Assembly (NCBI RefSeq): GCF_014643375.1 | Contig: NZ_BMJJ01000008.1 | Location: 62,001 to 126,000, forward strand | From: Aureimonas glaciei | Lineage (GTDB): Bacteria; Pseudomonadota; Alphaproteobacteria; Rhizobiales; Rhizobiaceae | Reading direction: 5' to 3' | Length of the DNA stretch: 64,000 nt | Part shown: positions 48,453 through 55,971 of the stretch, piece after piece | Layout: each line of letters starts with the position of its first letter | Position numbering within the stretch: position 1 is the first letter of the stretch | Program-made: the position numbers and the translations under genes | Notes under the pieces: generated by a model | The model's input: only the letters and a program-made list of their open reading frames with translations | What the model was told of the DNA's origin: nothing | Databases searched by the model: none

Positions 48453-49799
48453 ATGAACGAGAGCGCGCCGATCCGGGGGGGCAACGTCGTTCCGACGAAC
48501 AACCTCGAAGCCTTTTGGATGCCCTTCAGCGCCAACCGGCAGTTCAAGGAGGCGCCGCGCATGTTCATCGGCGCGAAGGACATGCACTACACCACCGCCG
48601 ACGGGCGGCAGGTGCTGGACGGCACCGCGGGGCTCTGGTGCGTCAACGCCGGGCATTGCCGGCCGAAGATCACCGAGGCCATCGCGAAACAGGCGGCCGA
48701 GCTCGACTATGCCCCGGCCTTCCAGATGGGTCATCCCAAGGCCTTCGAGCTCGCCTCGCGCCTGGCTGCCCTCGCGCCCACCGGACTGGACCACGTGTTC
48801 TTCACCAATTCCGGCTCGGAATCGGTGGAGACGGCGCTGAAGATCGCGCTCGCCTACCACCGGGTGAAGGGCGAAGGCGCACGCTTCCGGCTGATCGGCC
48901 GCGAGCGCGGCTATCACGGCGTCAATTTCGGCGGCATCTCGGTCGGCGGCATCGTCGGCAACCGCAAGATGTTCGGCACGCTGCTCACCGGCGTCGACCA
49001 CATGCGCCACACCCACGACCCCGTCCGCAATCCCTATTCCGATGGCGAGGCCGAGCACGGCGTGGAACTCGCCGAGGACCTCTCGCGCATCGCGACGCTG
49101 CACGATCCCTCGACCATCGCCGCCGTCATCGTCGAGCCGGTCGCGGGCTCCACCGGCGTGCTGCCGCCGCCGAAGGGCTACCTCAAGCGCCTGCGCGAGA
49201 TCTGCGACCAGCACGGCATTCTCCTGATCTTCGACGAGGTGATCACCGGCTACGGCCGCATGGGCGCGGCCTTCGCCGCCGACCACTTTGGCGTGACGCC
49301 CGACATCATCGTCTCGGCCAAGGGCCTGTCGAACGGCGTCATTCCGATGGGCGCCGTCTTCGTGCGCGACACGATCTACGAGGCCTTCATGCAGGGCCCC
49401 GAGCACATGATCGAATTCGCCCACGGCTACACCTATTCCGGCAATCCGATCGCCTCCGCCGCGGCGCTGGCGACGCTCGACACCTACCGGGAAGAGGGCC
49501 TGTTCGAGCGGGCCAAGGCGCTGACGCCGGTCTGGGCCGACGCCATCCAGTCGCTGAAGGGAACGCGCCACGTCATCGATATCCGCACCACCGGCCTCAT
49601 CGGCGCGGTGGAGCTCGAGCCGATCCCGGGACAGCCGACCAAGCGCGCTTTCTCGGCCTTCCTGAAAGCTTATGAGAAGGGCCTCCTGATCCGCACCACG
49701 GGCGACATCATCGCTTTGTCGCCGCCGCTGATCATTTCCGAGGACCAGATCGGCGAGATCGTCGACACGCTGAAGATGGTGCTGAACGATGTCGAGTAA
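48453..49799 (+). CDS. Omega-amino acid (beta-alanine)-pyruvate aminotransferase
   Basis: Class III PLP aminotransferase, 448 aa. Signatures are FFTNSGSESVETALK (phosphate binding), ERGYHGVNFGG, LIFDEVITGYGRMG, the PLP-lysine in SAKGLSNGVIPMGAV, and GYTYSGNPIASAA. The family transfers the amino group of beta-alanine or 3-aminoisobutyrate to pyruvate, giving malonate semialdehyde or its methyl form, the final reactions of the reductive pyrimidine pathway, which fits this locus. The ATG at 48453 has GGGAG 8 nt upstream. It overlaps the next gene by 11 nt. Confidence 0.93.
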   Translation: MNESAPIRGGNVVPTNNLEAFWMPFSANRQFKEAPRMFIGAKDMHYTTADGRQVLDGTAGLWCVNAGHCRPKITEAIAKQAAELDYAPAFQMGHPKAFELASRLAALAPTGLDHVFFTNSGSESVETALKIALAYHRVKGEGARFRLIGRERGYHGVNFGGISVGGIVGNRKMFGTLLTGVDHMRHTHDPVRNPYSDGEAEHGVELAEDLSRIATLHDPSTIAAVIVEPVAGSTGVLPPPKGYLKRLREICDQHGILLIFDEVITGYGRMGAAFAADHFGVTPDIIVSAKGLSNGVIPMGAVFVRDTIYEAFMQGPEHMIEFAHGYTYSGNPIASAAALATLDTYREEGLFERAKALTPVWADAIQSLKGTRHVIDIRTTGLIGAVELEPIPGQPTKRAFSAFLKAYEKGLLIRTTGDIIALSPPLIISEDQIGEIVDTLKMVLNDVE

Positions 49800-50094
49800 G
49801 CCGGCGAGCCGCCCGCAGGCAAGCCACGCGGTGCTGATCGACGACGAGCGGGTGCGCGTCAGCCGCTTCGAATTCGCGCCCGGGGCCGAAACCGGCTGGC
49901 ATCGGCACGGCATGGACTATGTCATCACCACCGTCACGCCTTGCTCCATGCTTCTGGAGGAGCCGGGCGGAGGCTCCCGGCGCGTCGAGTTGGAGGCAGG
50001 GATCGCCTATCGCCGCGACGAGGGCGTCGAGCACAATGTCGTCAATGCCGGAAGCGAAGCGATGTGCTTCATCGAAGTGGAACTGAAGGCGTGA
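49789..50094 (+). CDS. Small cupin protein in the pyrimidine operon
   Basis: 101-aa single-domain cupin. The metal-binding motif 1 is visible as PGAETGWHRHGMDYVI (G-x5-HxHx-type with His-x-His) and the second conserved motif as DEGVEHNVVNAG with its His. It starts inside the aminotransferase gene (11-nt overlap) and its stop overlaps the amidohydrolase start by 4 nt (GTGA), so all three genes are coupled. It has no assigned step in the pathway; possibilities are disposal of a reactive semialdehyde or ligand sensing. That is inference only. Confidence 0.85.
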   Translation: MSSKPASRPQASHAVLIDDERVRVSRFEFAPGAETGWHRHGMDYVITTVTPCSMLLEEPGGGSRRVELEAGIAYRRDEGVEHNVVNAGSEAMCFIEVELKA

Positions 50095-51341
50095 CCTCTC
50101 TGACCTCCAATCTCCAGATCAATGGCGACCGCCTGTGGGACTCGCTGATGGAGATGGCCCAGATCGGCCCCGGCATTGCCGGCGGCAACAACCGTCAGAC
50201 GCTGACCGACGACGACGCCAGGGGACGGGCGCTGTTCCAGTCCTGGTGCGAGGCGGCGGGCCTTGCCATGGGGCTCGACACGATGGGCAACATGTTCGCC
50301 CGGCGTGAGGGCACCGATCCCGAGGCCCTGCCGGTCTATGTCGGCTCGCATCTCGATACCCAGCCGACCGGCGGCAAGTATGACGGCGTTCTCGGCGTCC
50401 TCGCCGGGCTGGAGGTCATCCGAACGCTGGACGATCTCGGCATCCGGACGAAGCACCCGATCGTCGCGGTGAACTGGACGAACGAGGAGGGCACCCGCTT
50501 TGCCCCCGCCATGCTCGCCTCCGGCGTCTTCGCCGGCATGCACGACGAGGCCTGGGCCAAGGACCGCAAGGACGCCGCGGGCAAGCGCTTCGGCGACGAG
50601 CTCGTGCGGATTGGCTGGCAGGGCGAGGAACCCGTCGGGCAGCGCCGGATGCACGCCTATTTCGAATACCATATCGAGCAGGGGCCGATTCTCGAGGACG
50701 AGGACGTCCAGATCGGCGTCGTCACCCACGGCCAGGGCCTCTATTGGCTGGAAGTGACGCTCACCGGCAAGGAGAACCACACCGGCTCGACACCGATGTA
50801 CAAGCGCCGGGATGCGGGGCTCGGCATGGCCAGGGTGATCGAGCTCGTGAACGAGGTGGCGATGGACTACCAGCCGGGCGCCGTCGGCACGGTCGGCCAC
50901 ATGGATGCCTATCCCAATTCGCGCAACATCATCGCCGGCCGCACCACCTTCACCATCGACATCCGCTCGCCCTCCAAGGAGACTTTGGACGAGATGCGCG
51001 AGCGCATCGAGGACGGGATCGACACCATCGCCGAGGCGCTGGACATCGACGTGTCGGTCGACGAGGTCGGGCATTTCGACCCCGTGACCTTCGACGCCAC
51101 CTGCGTCGCCGCCGTGCGCCATGCCGCCGAGCGGCTCGGCTATTCGCACACCGACATCGTCTCGGGCGCCGGCCACGACGCCTGCTGGATCAACCGCGTC
51201 GCCCCGACGGCGATGATCTTCTGCCCCTGCGTCGACGGCCTCAGCCACAACGAGGCCGAGGAAATTTCCAAGGAATGGGCGAAGGCGGGGGCGGACGTGC
51301 TGTTTCATGCGGTGGTGGAGACGGCGGAGATCGTGGGGTAG
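50091..51341 (+). CDS. Zn-dependent amidohydrolase, N-carbamoyl-beta-alanine hydrolase (HyuC/AmaB family)
   Basis: 416-aa M20-family carbamoylase that would hydrolyse N-carbamoyl-beta-alanine to beta-alanine, CO2 and ammonia, the third step of reductive pyrimidine breakdown. Metal-site motifs are VYVGSHLDTQPTGGKYDG, NEEG and YHIEQGP, and the dimerisation-lid region has ENHTGSTPM; the late GAGHDACWI is also typical. It starts with GTG 50091, overlapping the cupin stop. Homologous L-carbamoylases exist, so the substrate is inferred from its neighbours. A 32-nt gap follows before the antitoxin-like gene. Confidence 0.92.
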   Translation: MTSLTSNLQINGDRLWDSLMEMAQIGPGIAGGNNRQTLTDDDARGRALFQSWCEAAGLAMGLDTMGNMFARREGTDPEALPVYVGSHLDTQPTGGKYDGVLGVLAGLEVIRTLDDLGIRTKHPIVAVNWTNEEGTRFAPAMLASGVFAGMHDEAWAKDRKDAAGKRFGDELVRIGWQGEEPVGQRRMHAYFEYHIEQGPILEDEDVQIGVVTHGQGLYWLEVTLTGKENHTGSTPMYKRRDAGLGMARVIELVNEVAMDYQPGAVGTVGHMDAYPNSRNIIAGRTTFTIDIRSPSKETLDEMRERIEDGIDTIAEALDIDVSVDEVGHFDPVTFDATCVAAVRHAAERLGYSHTDIVSGAGHDACWINRVAPTAMIFCPCVDGLSHNEAEEISKEWAKAGADVLFHAVVETAEIVG

Positions 51342-51373
51342 GATTTTGCCGGTGCGGACCGAAGGAGGCTCGG

Positions 51374-51598
51374 ATGGGACGGCCCAGGGAATTGACGGAG
51401 GCGGAGCGCCGAGAACTCCTGGCTCAAGGCTGGCGGCCTTTCCAGGCCGAGATTTGGGTCCCGGACTGGAATAATCCGGACTTCCTCGCGCGGATGAAGC
51501 AGGACTGTGCTGCCATCAACGATGCCGACCGACGTTCGGGCGAGCTCGACCATTTATCCGAAGAGGTTGCAGGCTTGTCGGATGACCTGCCGCTATGA
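51374..51598 (+). CDS. MazE-type antitoxin
   Basis: 74-aa protein with GRPRELTEAERRELLAQGWRP at the N-terminus and a C-terminal acidic tail (SEEVAGLSDDLPL), the layout of the DUF3018 (MazE-like) antitoxins, whose start motif is R-x-x-LRAQGLRPVQIWVPD; here the equivalent is LLAQGWRPFQAEIWVPDW. GGAGG lies upstream of ATG 51374. The stop overlaps the toxin start by 4 nt (ATGA). These antitoxins neutralise MazF toxins and repress their own operon. Confidence 0.85.
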   Translation: MGRPRELTEAERRELLAQGWRPFQAEIWVPDWNNPDFLARMKQDCAAINDADRRSGELDHLSEEVAGLSDDLPL

Positions 51599-51975
51599 AA
51601 CGCGGCGACGTGGTCCTGGTTTCGGGTCAAGGCGACTACGGTAAGGCGCGACCGGCCGTCGTCGTTCAAGCCGATCATTTCGCTGCGCATCTGGGCAGCG
51701 TTACGGTTGTTCCCTTTACCAGCGACCTCGGCACGGACATCTCCATCCGCATCCAGATCGCGCCGACTGTTTCAGACGGTTTGCGGAACACGTCGCGTGC
51801 GATGGTTGACAAGCTCCAGACCTACCCGCGCAAGAAGGTGTTCGAGGTCATCGGTGCATTGGACGCAGAGGAGATGGCGGCGCTGGACCGCTGCCTCGCC
51901 GTCTTTCTGCAGCTGGCGAACGCGTTCGCACCCGCCTCATTCGTCTATTCTCGGAGTCAGGACCAACAACCATGA
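51595..51975 (+). CDS. MazF/PemK-type mRNA endoribonuclease toxin
   Basis: 126-aa PemK/MazF-like toxin. MKRGDVVLVSGQGDYGKARPAVVVQ is the family signature (RGDVV...GKxRPAVV, split here as RGDVVLV and GKARPAVVVQ), then VTVVPFTSD, SRAMVDKLQTYPRKKV and GALDAEEMAALDRCLAVFL. The family cleaves mRNA at short sequences. Key residues (Arg in KARPA, Ser/Thr in PFTSD) appear intact. It overlaps the antitoxin by 4 nt at the start and hydA by 4 nt at the end, so it is embedded in the pyrimidine operon. Confidence 0.92.
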   Translation: MKRGDVVLVSGQGDYGKARPAVVVQADHFAAHLGSVTVVPFTSDLGTDISIRIQIAPTVSDGLRNTSRAMVDKLQTYPRKKVFEVIGALDAEEMAALDRCLAVFLQLANAFAPASFVYSRSQDQQP

Positions 51976-53420
51976 CCATCGTGATCAAGGGCGGCACCGT
52001 CGTCACCGCCGACCTCACCTTCCGCGCCGACGTCCTCGTCGACGGCGACACGATCGCCGCCGTCGGTCCGGATCTTGTCGGCGACGAGGTGATCGACGCC
52101 TCCGGCGCCTATGTCATGCCGGGCGGCATCGATCCGCACACGCATCTCGAAATGCCCTTCATGGGCACCTTCTCCTCCGACGACTTCGATACCGGCACGG
52201 CGGCGGCGCTGGCGGGCGGCACGACCATGGTCGTCGACTTCTGCCTTCCCGCGCCGAACGAGAGCCTGATCGACGCGCTGCAGGCCTGGCACCAGAAGGC
52301 CGGCAAAGCCCGCACCGACTATTCCTTCCACATGGCGATCACCTGGTGGGGTGAGAAGGTGTTCGACGAGATGCCGCTCGTCGTCGAGCGCGGTATCAAC
52401 ACCTTCAAGCACTTCATGGCCTACAAGGGCGCCTTGATGGTGAACGACGACGAGATGTTCGCCTCCTTCTCGCGCTGCGCCGAGATCGGCGCCATGCCGC
52501 TCGTCCATGCCGAGAACGGCGACGTCGTCGCCTTCCTGCAGCAGAAGCTTTTGGCCGAGGGCAACAACGGGCCGGAGGCACACGCCTATTCCCGGCCGCC
52601 CGAGGTCGAGGGCGAGGCCACGAACCGCGCCATCATGATCGCGGACCAGGCGGGCGTCCCGCTCTACGTCGTCCATGTCTCCTGCGAGCAGAGCCACGAG
52701 GCGATCCGGCGCGCCCGGCAGAAGGGCATGCGCGTCTACGGGGAGCCGCTGATCCAGCACCTGACGCTCGACGAGCGCGAATACTTCAACGCCGACTGGG
52801 ACTATGCCGCCCGCCGGGTGATGAGCCCGCCCTTCCGCGACAAGGCGAACCAGGATTCACTCTGGGCGGGCCTCGCCTCGGGCTCGCTGCAGGTGGTGGC
52901 GACCGACCACTGCGCCTTCACCACCCAGCAGAAGCGATTCGGCGTCGGCGACTTCACCAAGATTCCGAACGGCACCGGCGGGCTGGAGGACCGGCTGGCC
53001 ATGCTCTGGACGAGGGGCGTGCGGACCGGGCGCCTCACGATGAACGAGTTCGTCGCGGCGACGTCGACGAACATCGCGAAAATCCTCAACATCTATCCCC
53101 GCAAGGGCGCGATCCTGCCCGGCGCGGACGCCGACCTCGTGATCCTCGATCCCGCGGCGACGAAGACGATCTCGGCCGCGACGCAGAAATCGGCCATCGA
53201 CTACAACGTTTTCGAAGGAATGGAAGTGACCGGCCTTCCCGTCGTCACCCTGTCGCGCGGGCGCATCGCCTACCAGAACGGCGAGATCAGGTCGGAGACG
53301 GGCACCGGGCGTTTTGTCGAGCGGCCGGCCGGCCCGCCGGTGGCGAAGGCGCTGTCGACCTGGAAGGAGCTGACCGCGCCGCGGCGGATCGAGCGTTCCG
53401 GCATTCCGGCAGGAGTTTAG
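51972..53420 (+). CDS. hydA: Dihydropyrimidinase (HydA/PydB)
   Basis: 482-aa cyclic amidohydrolase that opens dihydrouracil/dihydrothymine to N-carbamoyl-beta-alanine or its methyl form. Metal and catalytic motifs include GGIDPHTHLEMPFMGT (HxH), the carbamylated Lys in NTFKHFMAYKG, VHAENGDV, VVHVSCE and VATDHCAF. The length fits the family. It is the second step of the pathway but the last gene of this operon, placed after the MazEF pair and starting at an ATGA overlap with the toxin stop. Homologous hydantoinases are an alternative reading, but the PreTA context supports dihydropyrimidine. Confidence 0.95.
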   Translation: MTIVIKGGTVVTADLTFRADVLVDGDTIAAVGPDLVGDEVIDASGAYVMPGGIDPHTHLEMPFMGTFSSDDFDTGTAAALAGGTTMVVDFCLPAPNESLIDALQAWHQKAGKARTDYSFHMAITWWGEKVFDEMPLVVERGINTFKHFMAYKGALMVNDDEMFASFSRCAEIGAMPLVHAENGDVVAFLQQKLLAEGNNGPEAHAYSRPPEVEGEATNRAIMIADQAGVPLYVVHVSCEQSHEAIRRARQKGMRVYGEPLIQHLTLDEREYFNADWDYAARRVMSPPFRDKANQDSLWAGLASGSLQVVATDHCAFTTQQKRFGVGDFTKIPNGTGGLEDRLAMLWTRGVRTGRLTMNEFVAATSTNIAKILNIYPRKGAILPGADADLVILDPAATKTISAATQKSAIDYNVFEGMEVTGLPVVTLSRGRIAYQNGEIRSETGTGRFVERPAGPPVAKALSTWKELTAPRRIERSGIPAGV

Positions 53421-53464
53421 TCGCTTGAACCTGGCGGGCGAACGGGCGCCGGCTCCCGGCGCGA

Positions 53465-53878
53465 TCACCGCGGCAGCAGCGCCTCCAGGTCCGGCCTGAG
53501 CACCACGCTCTCCTGCTCGTTCGGATCGGTGCGGGCGATGACGGCGACGCAGGGGGCGTCGCTCGAATTGAACGGCAGATGCGGCACGCCGGCGGGGATG
53601 TAGAAGAGGTCGCCTTCGGCGGTGACGGCATGCTTTTCCAGCCGCTCGCCATAGAAGACCTCGGCGACGCCGCTGACGACGTAGATCGCGGTCTCGTGGT
53701 TCTCATGCAGATGCGCTTTGGCGCGGCCGCCGGGCGGAATGGTGAGGAGATGCATGCAGATGCCGGTTGAACCGACGCTTTCGGCGGAAATGCCGGCGAG
53801 ATACCGCAATCCTTGCTTGCCGTCATATGTGGTGTCAGGGCGGATCAGGGCGCAGTCCTGCGTTTCGGTGATGCTCAC
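53465..53878 (-). CDS. Cupin-domain protein
   Basis: 137-aa single cupin. Motif 1 is PPGGRAKAHLHENHETAIYVVSG (split: HLHENHETAIYVVSG with HxH and Glu) and motif 2 GDLFYIPAGVPHLPFN. The metal ligands are intact. It lies on the opposite strand just after hydA with 44 nt between stops. Similar small cupins often accompany sugar-acid or aromatic degradation loci. Function here is unknown. The 123-nt region upstream is shared with the divergent ABC transporter operon. Confidence 0.85.
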   Translation of the reverse strand: MSITETQDCALIRPDTTYDGKQGLRYLAGISAESVGSTGICMHLLTIPPGGRAKAHLHENHETAIYVVSGVAEVFYGERLEKHAVTAEGDLFYIPAGVPHLPFNSSDAPCVAVIARTDPNEQESVVLRPDLEALLPR

Positions 53879-54001
53879 TTGTCCAACTCCCCTCGATGTT
53901 GCGTCCGCACCCGTAGTTCTCGCGGCCTATGATAATCCGATTTTCCGGCGGGACCATCGCCGCGTGGCGGTGGCCGCGGTCCCACGGAATGATTTTCTGA
54001 T

Positions 54002-54847
54002 ATGAACCGGGACATGTCCAAGTCCGCTTCCCCCTCCGCCGCGATCGTCTCCCGCTCCGCATCCGGTACCCCCGTCGTCGAGGCGCAGGGGCTCAATCTC
54101 GTCTTTCCCGCAGCCGACGCGCCGGTGCAGGCGCTCAGGAATGTCGACCTCACCGTCTCCCGCGGCGAATTCGTCTCGCTGATCGGCCCGTCCGGCTGCG
54201 GCAAGACCACGCTCTTGCGCGTCATCGCCGATCTGGAGAAGCCCACCTCGGGCACGATCTCGGTCAACGGCATGTCGCCCGACGCGGCGCGCCGGGCGCG
54301 GGCTTACGGATATGTCTTCCAGGCGGCGGCGCTCTATCCCTGGCGGACGATCGCCGCCAATGTCGCGCTGCCGTTGGAGGTCATGGGTTTCGACAAGGCC
54401 GAGCGCCGCAGGCGGGTCGAGGCGGGGCTGGATCTCGTCGGGCTCACCGGCTTCGGCCAGAAGTTTCCCTGGCAGCTATCGGGCGGCATGCAGCAGCGCG
54501 CCTCGATCGCCCGCGCTCTGTCCTTCGATCCGGACCTTCTTCTCATGGACGAGCCTTTCGGTGCGCTCGACGAGATCGTCCGGGACCATCTGAACGAAGA
54601 ACTCCTGAAGCTCTGGGCGAAGACGGGAAAGACCGTCGTCTTCGTCACCCACTCCATTCCCGAGGCGGTGTTCCTGTCGACGCGCATCGTCGTCATGAGC
54701 CCGCGGCCCGGCCGCATCCACGACGTCATCGACTGCGATCTCGGCCCCGACCGGCCGCTGGAAATCCGCGAGACGCCGGCATTCCTCGCGATCGCGCACC
54801 GGGTGCGCGAGGGCCTCAGGGCAGGGCACAGCTATGACACGGTCTGA
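54002..54847 (+). CDS. ABC transporter ATP-binding protein (TauB/SsuB/ThiZ class)
   Basis: 281-aa nucleotide-binding subunit. Walker A GPSGCGKTTLLR, Q-loop FQAAALYPWRT, signature SGGMQQRASIARAL, Walker B LLLMDEPFGALDE and the H-loop VTHSIPEA are all present. It belongs to the nitrate/sulfonate/taurine/pyrimidine import class that pairs with NMT1-like binding proteins. Its permease and binding protein genes follow from 55968, but two unrelated small genes lie between. A second in-frame ATG is at 54014. Confidence 0.93.
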   Translation: MNRDMSKSASPSAAIVSRSASGTPVVEAQGLNLVFPAADAPVQALRNVDLTVSRGEFVSLIGPSGCGKTTLLRVIADLEKPTSGTISVNGMSPDAARRARAYGYVFQAAALYPWRTIAANVALPLEVMGFDKAERRRRVEAGLDLVGLTGFGQKFPWQLSGGMQQRASIARALSFDPDLLLMDEPFGALDEIVRDHLNEELLKLWAKTGKTVVFVTHSIPEAVFLSTRIVVMSPRPGRIHDVIDCDLGPDRPLEIRETPAFLAIAHRVREGLRAGHSYDTV

Positions 54848-54883
54848 TCGCGGCCGCGCGCGCCTGCCGCAGAGGCCTGTCGC

Positions 54884-55213
54884 ATGACCACGGCCGGCAT
54901 TTTCTGGCTGATGGCGACGATCCCGGTCTTCCTCACGGCAGCCTCGATGTCGCGGCTCTACGTGGCCGGCGGGGCGCTGTGGACCCTTCTGGTCATGCTG
55001 GTGCTCTACGGGCTCGGCAATCTGATGATGGTGCGGCTGATGCGCGAGAGTGGCCTTGGCCTTGCCATCTCCGCCTCCAGCGTCGCGCAGCTCGTGCTGA
55101 TCAACCTCGTCGCCTTCCTCGCCTTCGGCGAACGCCTGCCGCCGATGCAGATGGCCGGCATGGCGCTCGGCACGGTCGGCCTGGTGCTGATGATGTGGCC
55201 GGTGGCGCGGTGA
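54884..55213 (+). CDS. EamA/SMR-like four-helix membrane protein
   Basis: 109-aa protein with four membrane helices, resembling a half-size EamA or small multidrug-resistance type transporter: helix 3 SVAQLVLINLVAFLAFGERLPP carries a Glu-Arg and helix 4 (MAGMALGTVGLVLMM) the G-x-x-L-G-x-x-G-L-x-L-M pattern. It follows the ABC ATPase by 36 nt on the same strand. It may act as a dimer. No role in pyrimidine transport is known to me. Confidence 0.8.
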   Translation: MTTAGIFWLMATIPVFLTAASMSRLYVAGGALWTLLVMLVLYGLGNLMMVRLMRESGLGLAISASSVAQLVLINLVAFLAFGERLPPMQMAGMALGTVGLVLMMWPVAR

Positions 55214-55366
55214 GGGGAGTGCTCTGTTCGTCGGGCATCGCGCCCCTCTCCCGTCCGTCGCTTCGCGACGTCCCCCGGGGCGAGACGCGGGTCTCGCCCG
55301 TCCTTCGGACCCCTCTCCCCAAAGGGGCGAGGGATGGCGCTAGGTCTTGCAGCCCTTCAGAACGCG

Positions 55367-55420
55367 CGCCATTCTTCTCCCCTCCGGGGAGAAGGTGGCC
55401 CGTAGGGCCGGAAGAGGGGA
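55367..55420. repeat. 54-bp REP-like repeat, copy A (upstream of the DUF559 gene)
   Basis: Contains two hairpin-forming palindromes, CTTCTCCCC/GGGGAGAAG and GGCCC/GGGCC, and ends in GAGGGGA. It matches copy B at 55909-55962 over 54 nt with three mismatches, as a direct repeat. A related shorter palindrome (CCTCTCCCC/GGGGCGAGG) precedes it at about 55310-55339. The terminal GAGGGGA is positioned as the ribosome-binding site of the GTG at 55426. The other sequence in 55214-55425 holds no gene. Confidence 0.88.
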
Positions 55421-55425
55421 GCGCC

Positions 55426-55971
55426 GTGGGCCTATCTCCTGCAAGCCGTGTCGCCCGCGCCCGCTCTCTCCGTCGCGCCGAGACCGATCCCGAGTATCGC
55501 CTCTGGTATGAGCTCAAGGCGCACCGCCTCAACGGCTTCAAATTTGTCCGACAGCTTCCGATCGGCCCATACTTCGCCGATTTCGCCTGCCGGTCGCACT
55601 GGCTCATCGTCGAGCTCGATGGCGGCCAGCATTCCGAGTCAGCGCGCGATGCCCGTCGGACGGAATGGCTCAACGCACAGGGCTATTCGGTTTTGCGCTT
55701 CTGGAACGACGAAGTGATGCGCGAGCGGGAGGCGGTCCTGGAGACGATCCTGGCCGTGCTCGACGGGCGTCTGCACGAACCTTCCGACGGCGGTGGCCCC
55801 TCTCCCGGCCTGCGCTTCGCGCCGGCCACCCTCTCCCCTGTGGGGAGAGGAATGGCACGTCCCTTTGCACCGCTCGAGGATGAGCAGAACCCGTCCCCGG
55901 AGCCGCTGCGCCATTCTTCTCCCCGCCGGGGAGAAGGTGGCCCGAAGGGCCGGATGAGGGGACCGACGTGA
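55426..55971 (+). CDS. DUF559 endonuclease-like protein in a repeat-bounded cassette
   Basis: 181-aa protein with a DUF559 domain (about residues 10-120), related to the very-short-patch repair (Vsr) endonuclease fold. Visible motifs are RAETDPEYRLWYELKAHRLN, KFVRQLPIGPYFADF and the PD-(D/E)xK-like core YFADFACR...IVELDGGQHSE, then GYSVLRFWNDEVM. The GTG at 55426 is chosen because GAGGGGA stands 5 nt before it. The C-terminal roughly 45 residues are encoded by repeat sequence (copy B) and are probably disordered. Its stop overlaps the permease start. Real activity is untested for most of the family. Confidence 0.82.
   Translation: MGLSPASRVARARSLRRAETDPEYRLWYELKAHRLNGFKFVRQLPIGPYFADFACRSHWLIVELDGGQHSESARDARRTEWLNAQGYSVLRFWNDEVMREREAVLETILAVLDGRLHEPSDGGGPSPGLRFAPATLSPVGRGMARPFAPLEDEQNPSPEPLRHSSPRRGEGGPKGRMRGPT
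55909..55962. repeat. 54-bp REP-like repeat, copy B (inside the 3' end of the DUF559 gene)
   Basis: Direct repeat of copy A at 55367-55420, differing at three positions, again preceded (about 55829-55857) by a shorter related palindrome. It is translated as the tail of the DUF559 protein. Its terminal GAGGGGA lies 5 nt before the GTG start of the ABC permease at 55968, exactly the spacing that copy A has to the DUF559 start. Confidence 0.88.

Noticed and set aside
51374-51975. The whole 42-59 kb region as a genomic island
   Set aside because: Base composition and codon style look like the flanks, and no integrase, tRNA or att-like direct repeats bound the region; only the mazEF pair and the DUF559 unit look like local insertions.
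53879-54001. TPP riboswitch upstream of the NMT1/THI5-type ABC operon
   Set aside because: I looked for the conserved CTGAGA and ACCTGA-type elements and saw none, which also argues against a thiamine-precursor transporter.
53879-54001. A third RutR site before the ABC transporter operon
   Set aside because: No TTGACCA or TGGTCAA half-site pair is present in this gap, so RutR control of the transporter is not supported by the sequence.
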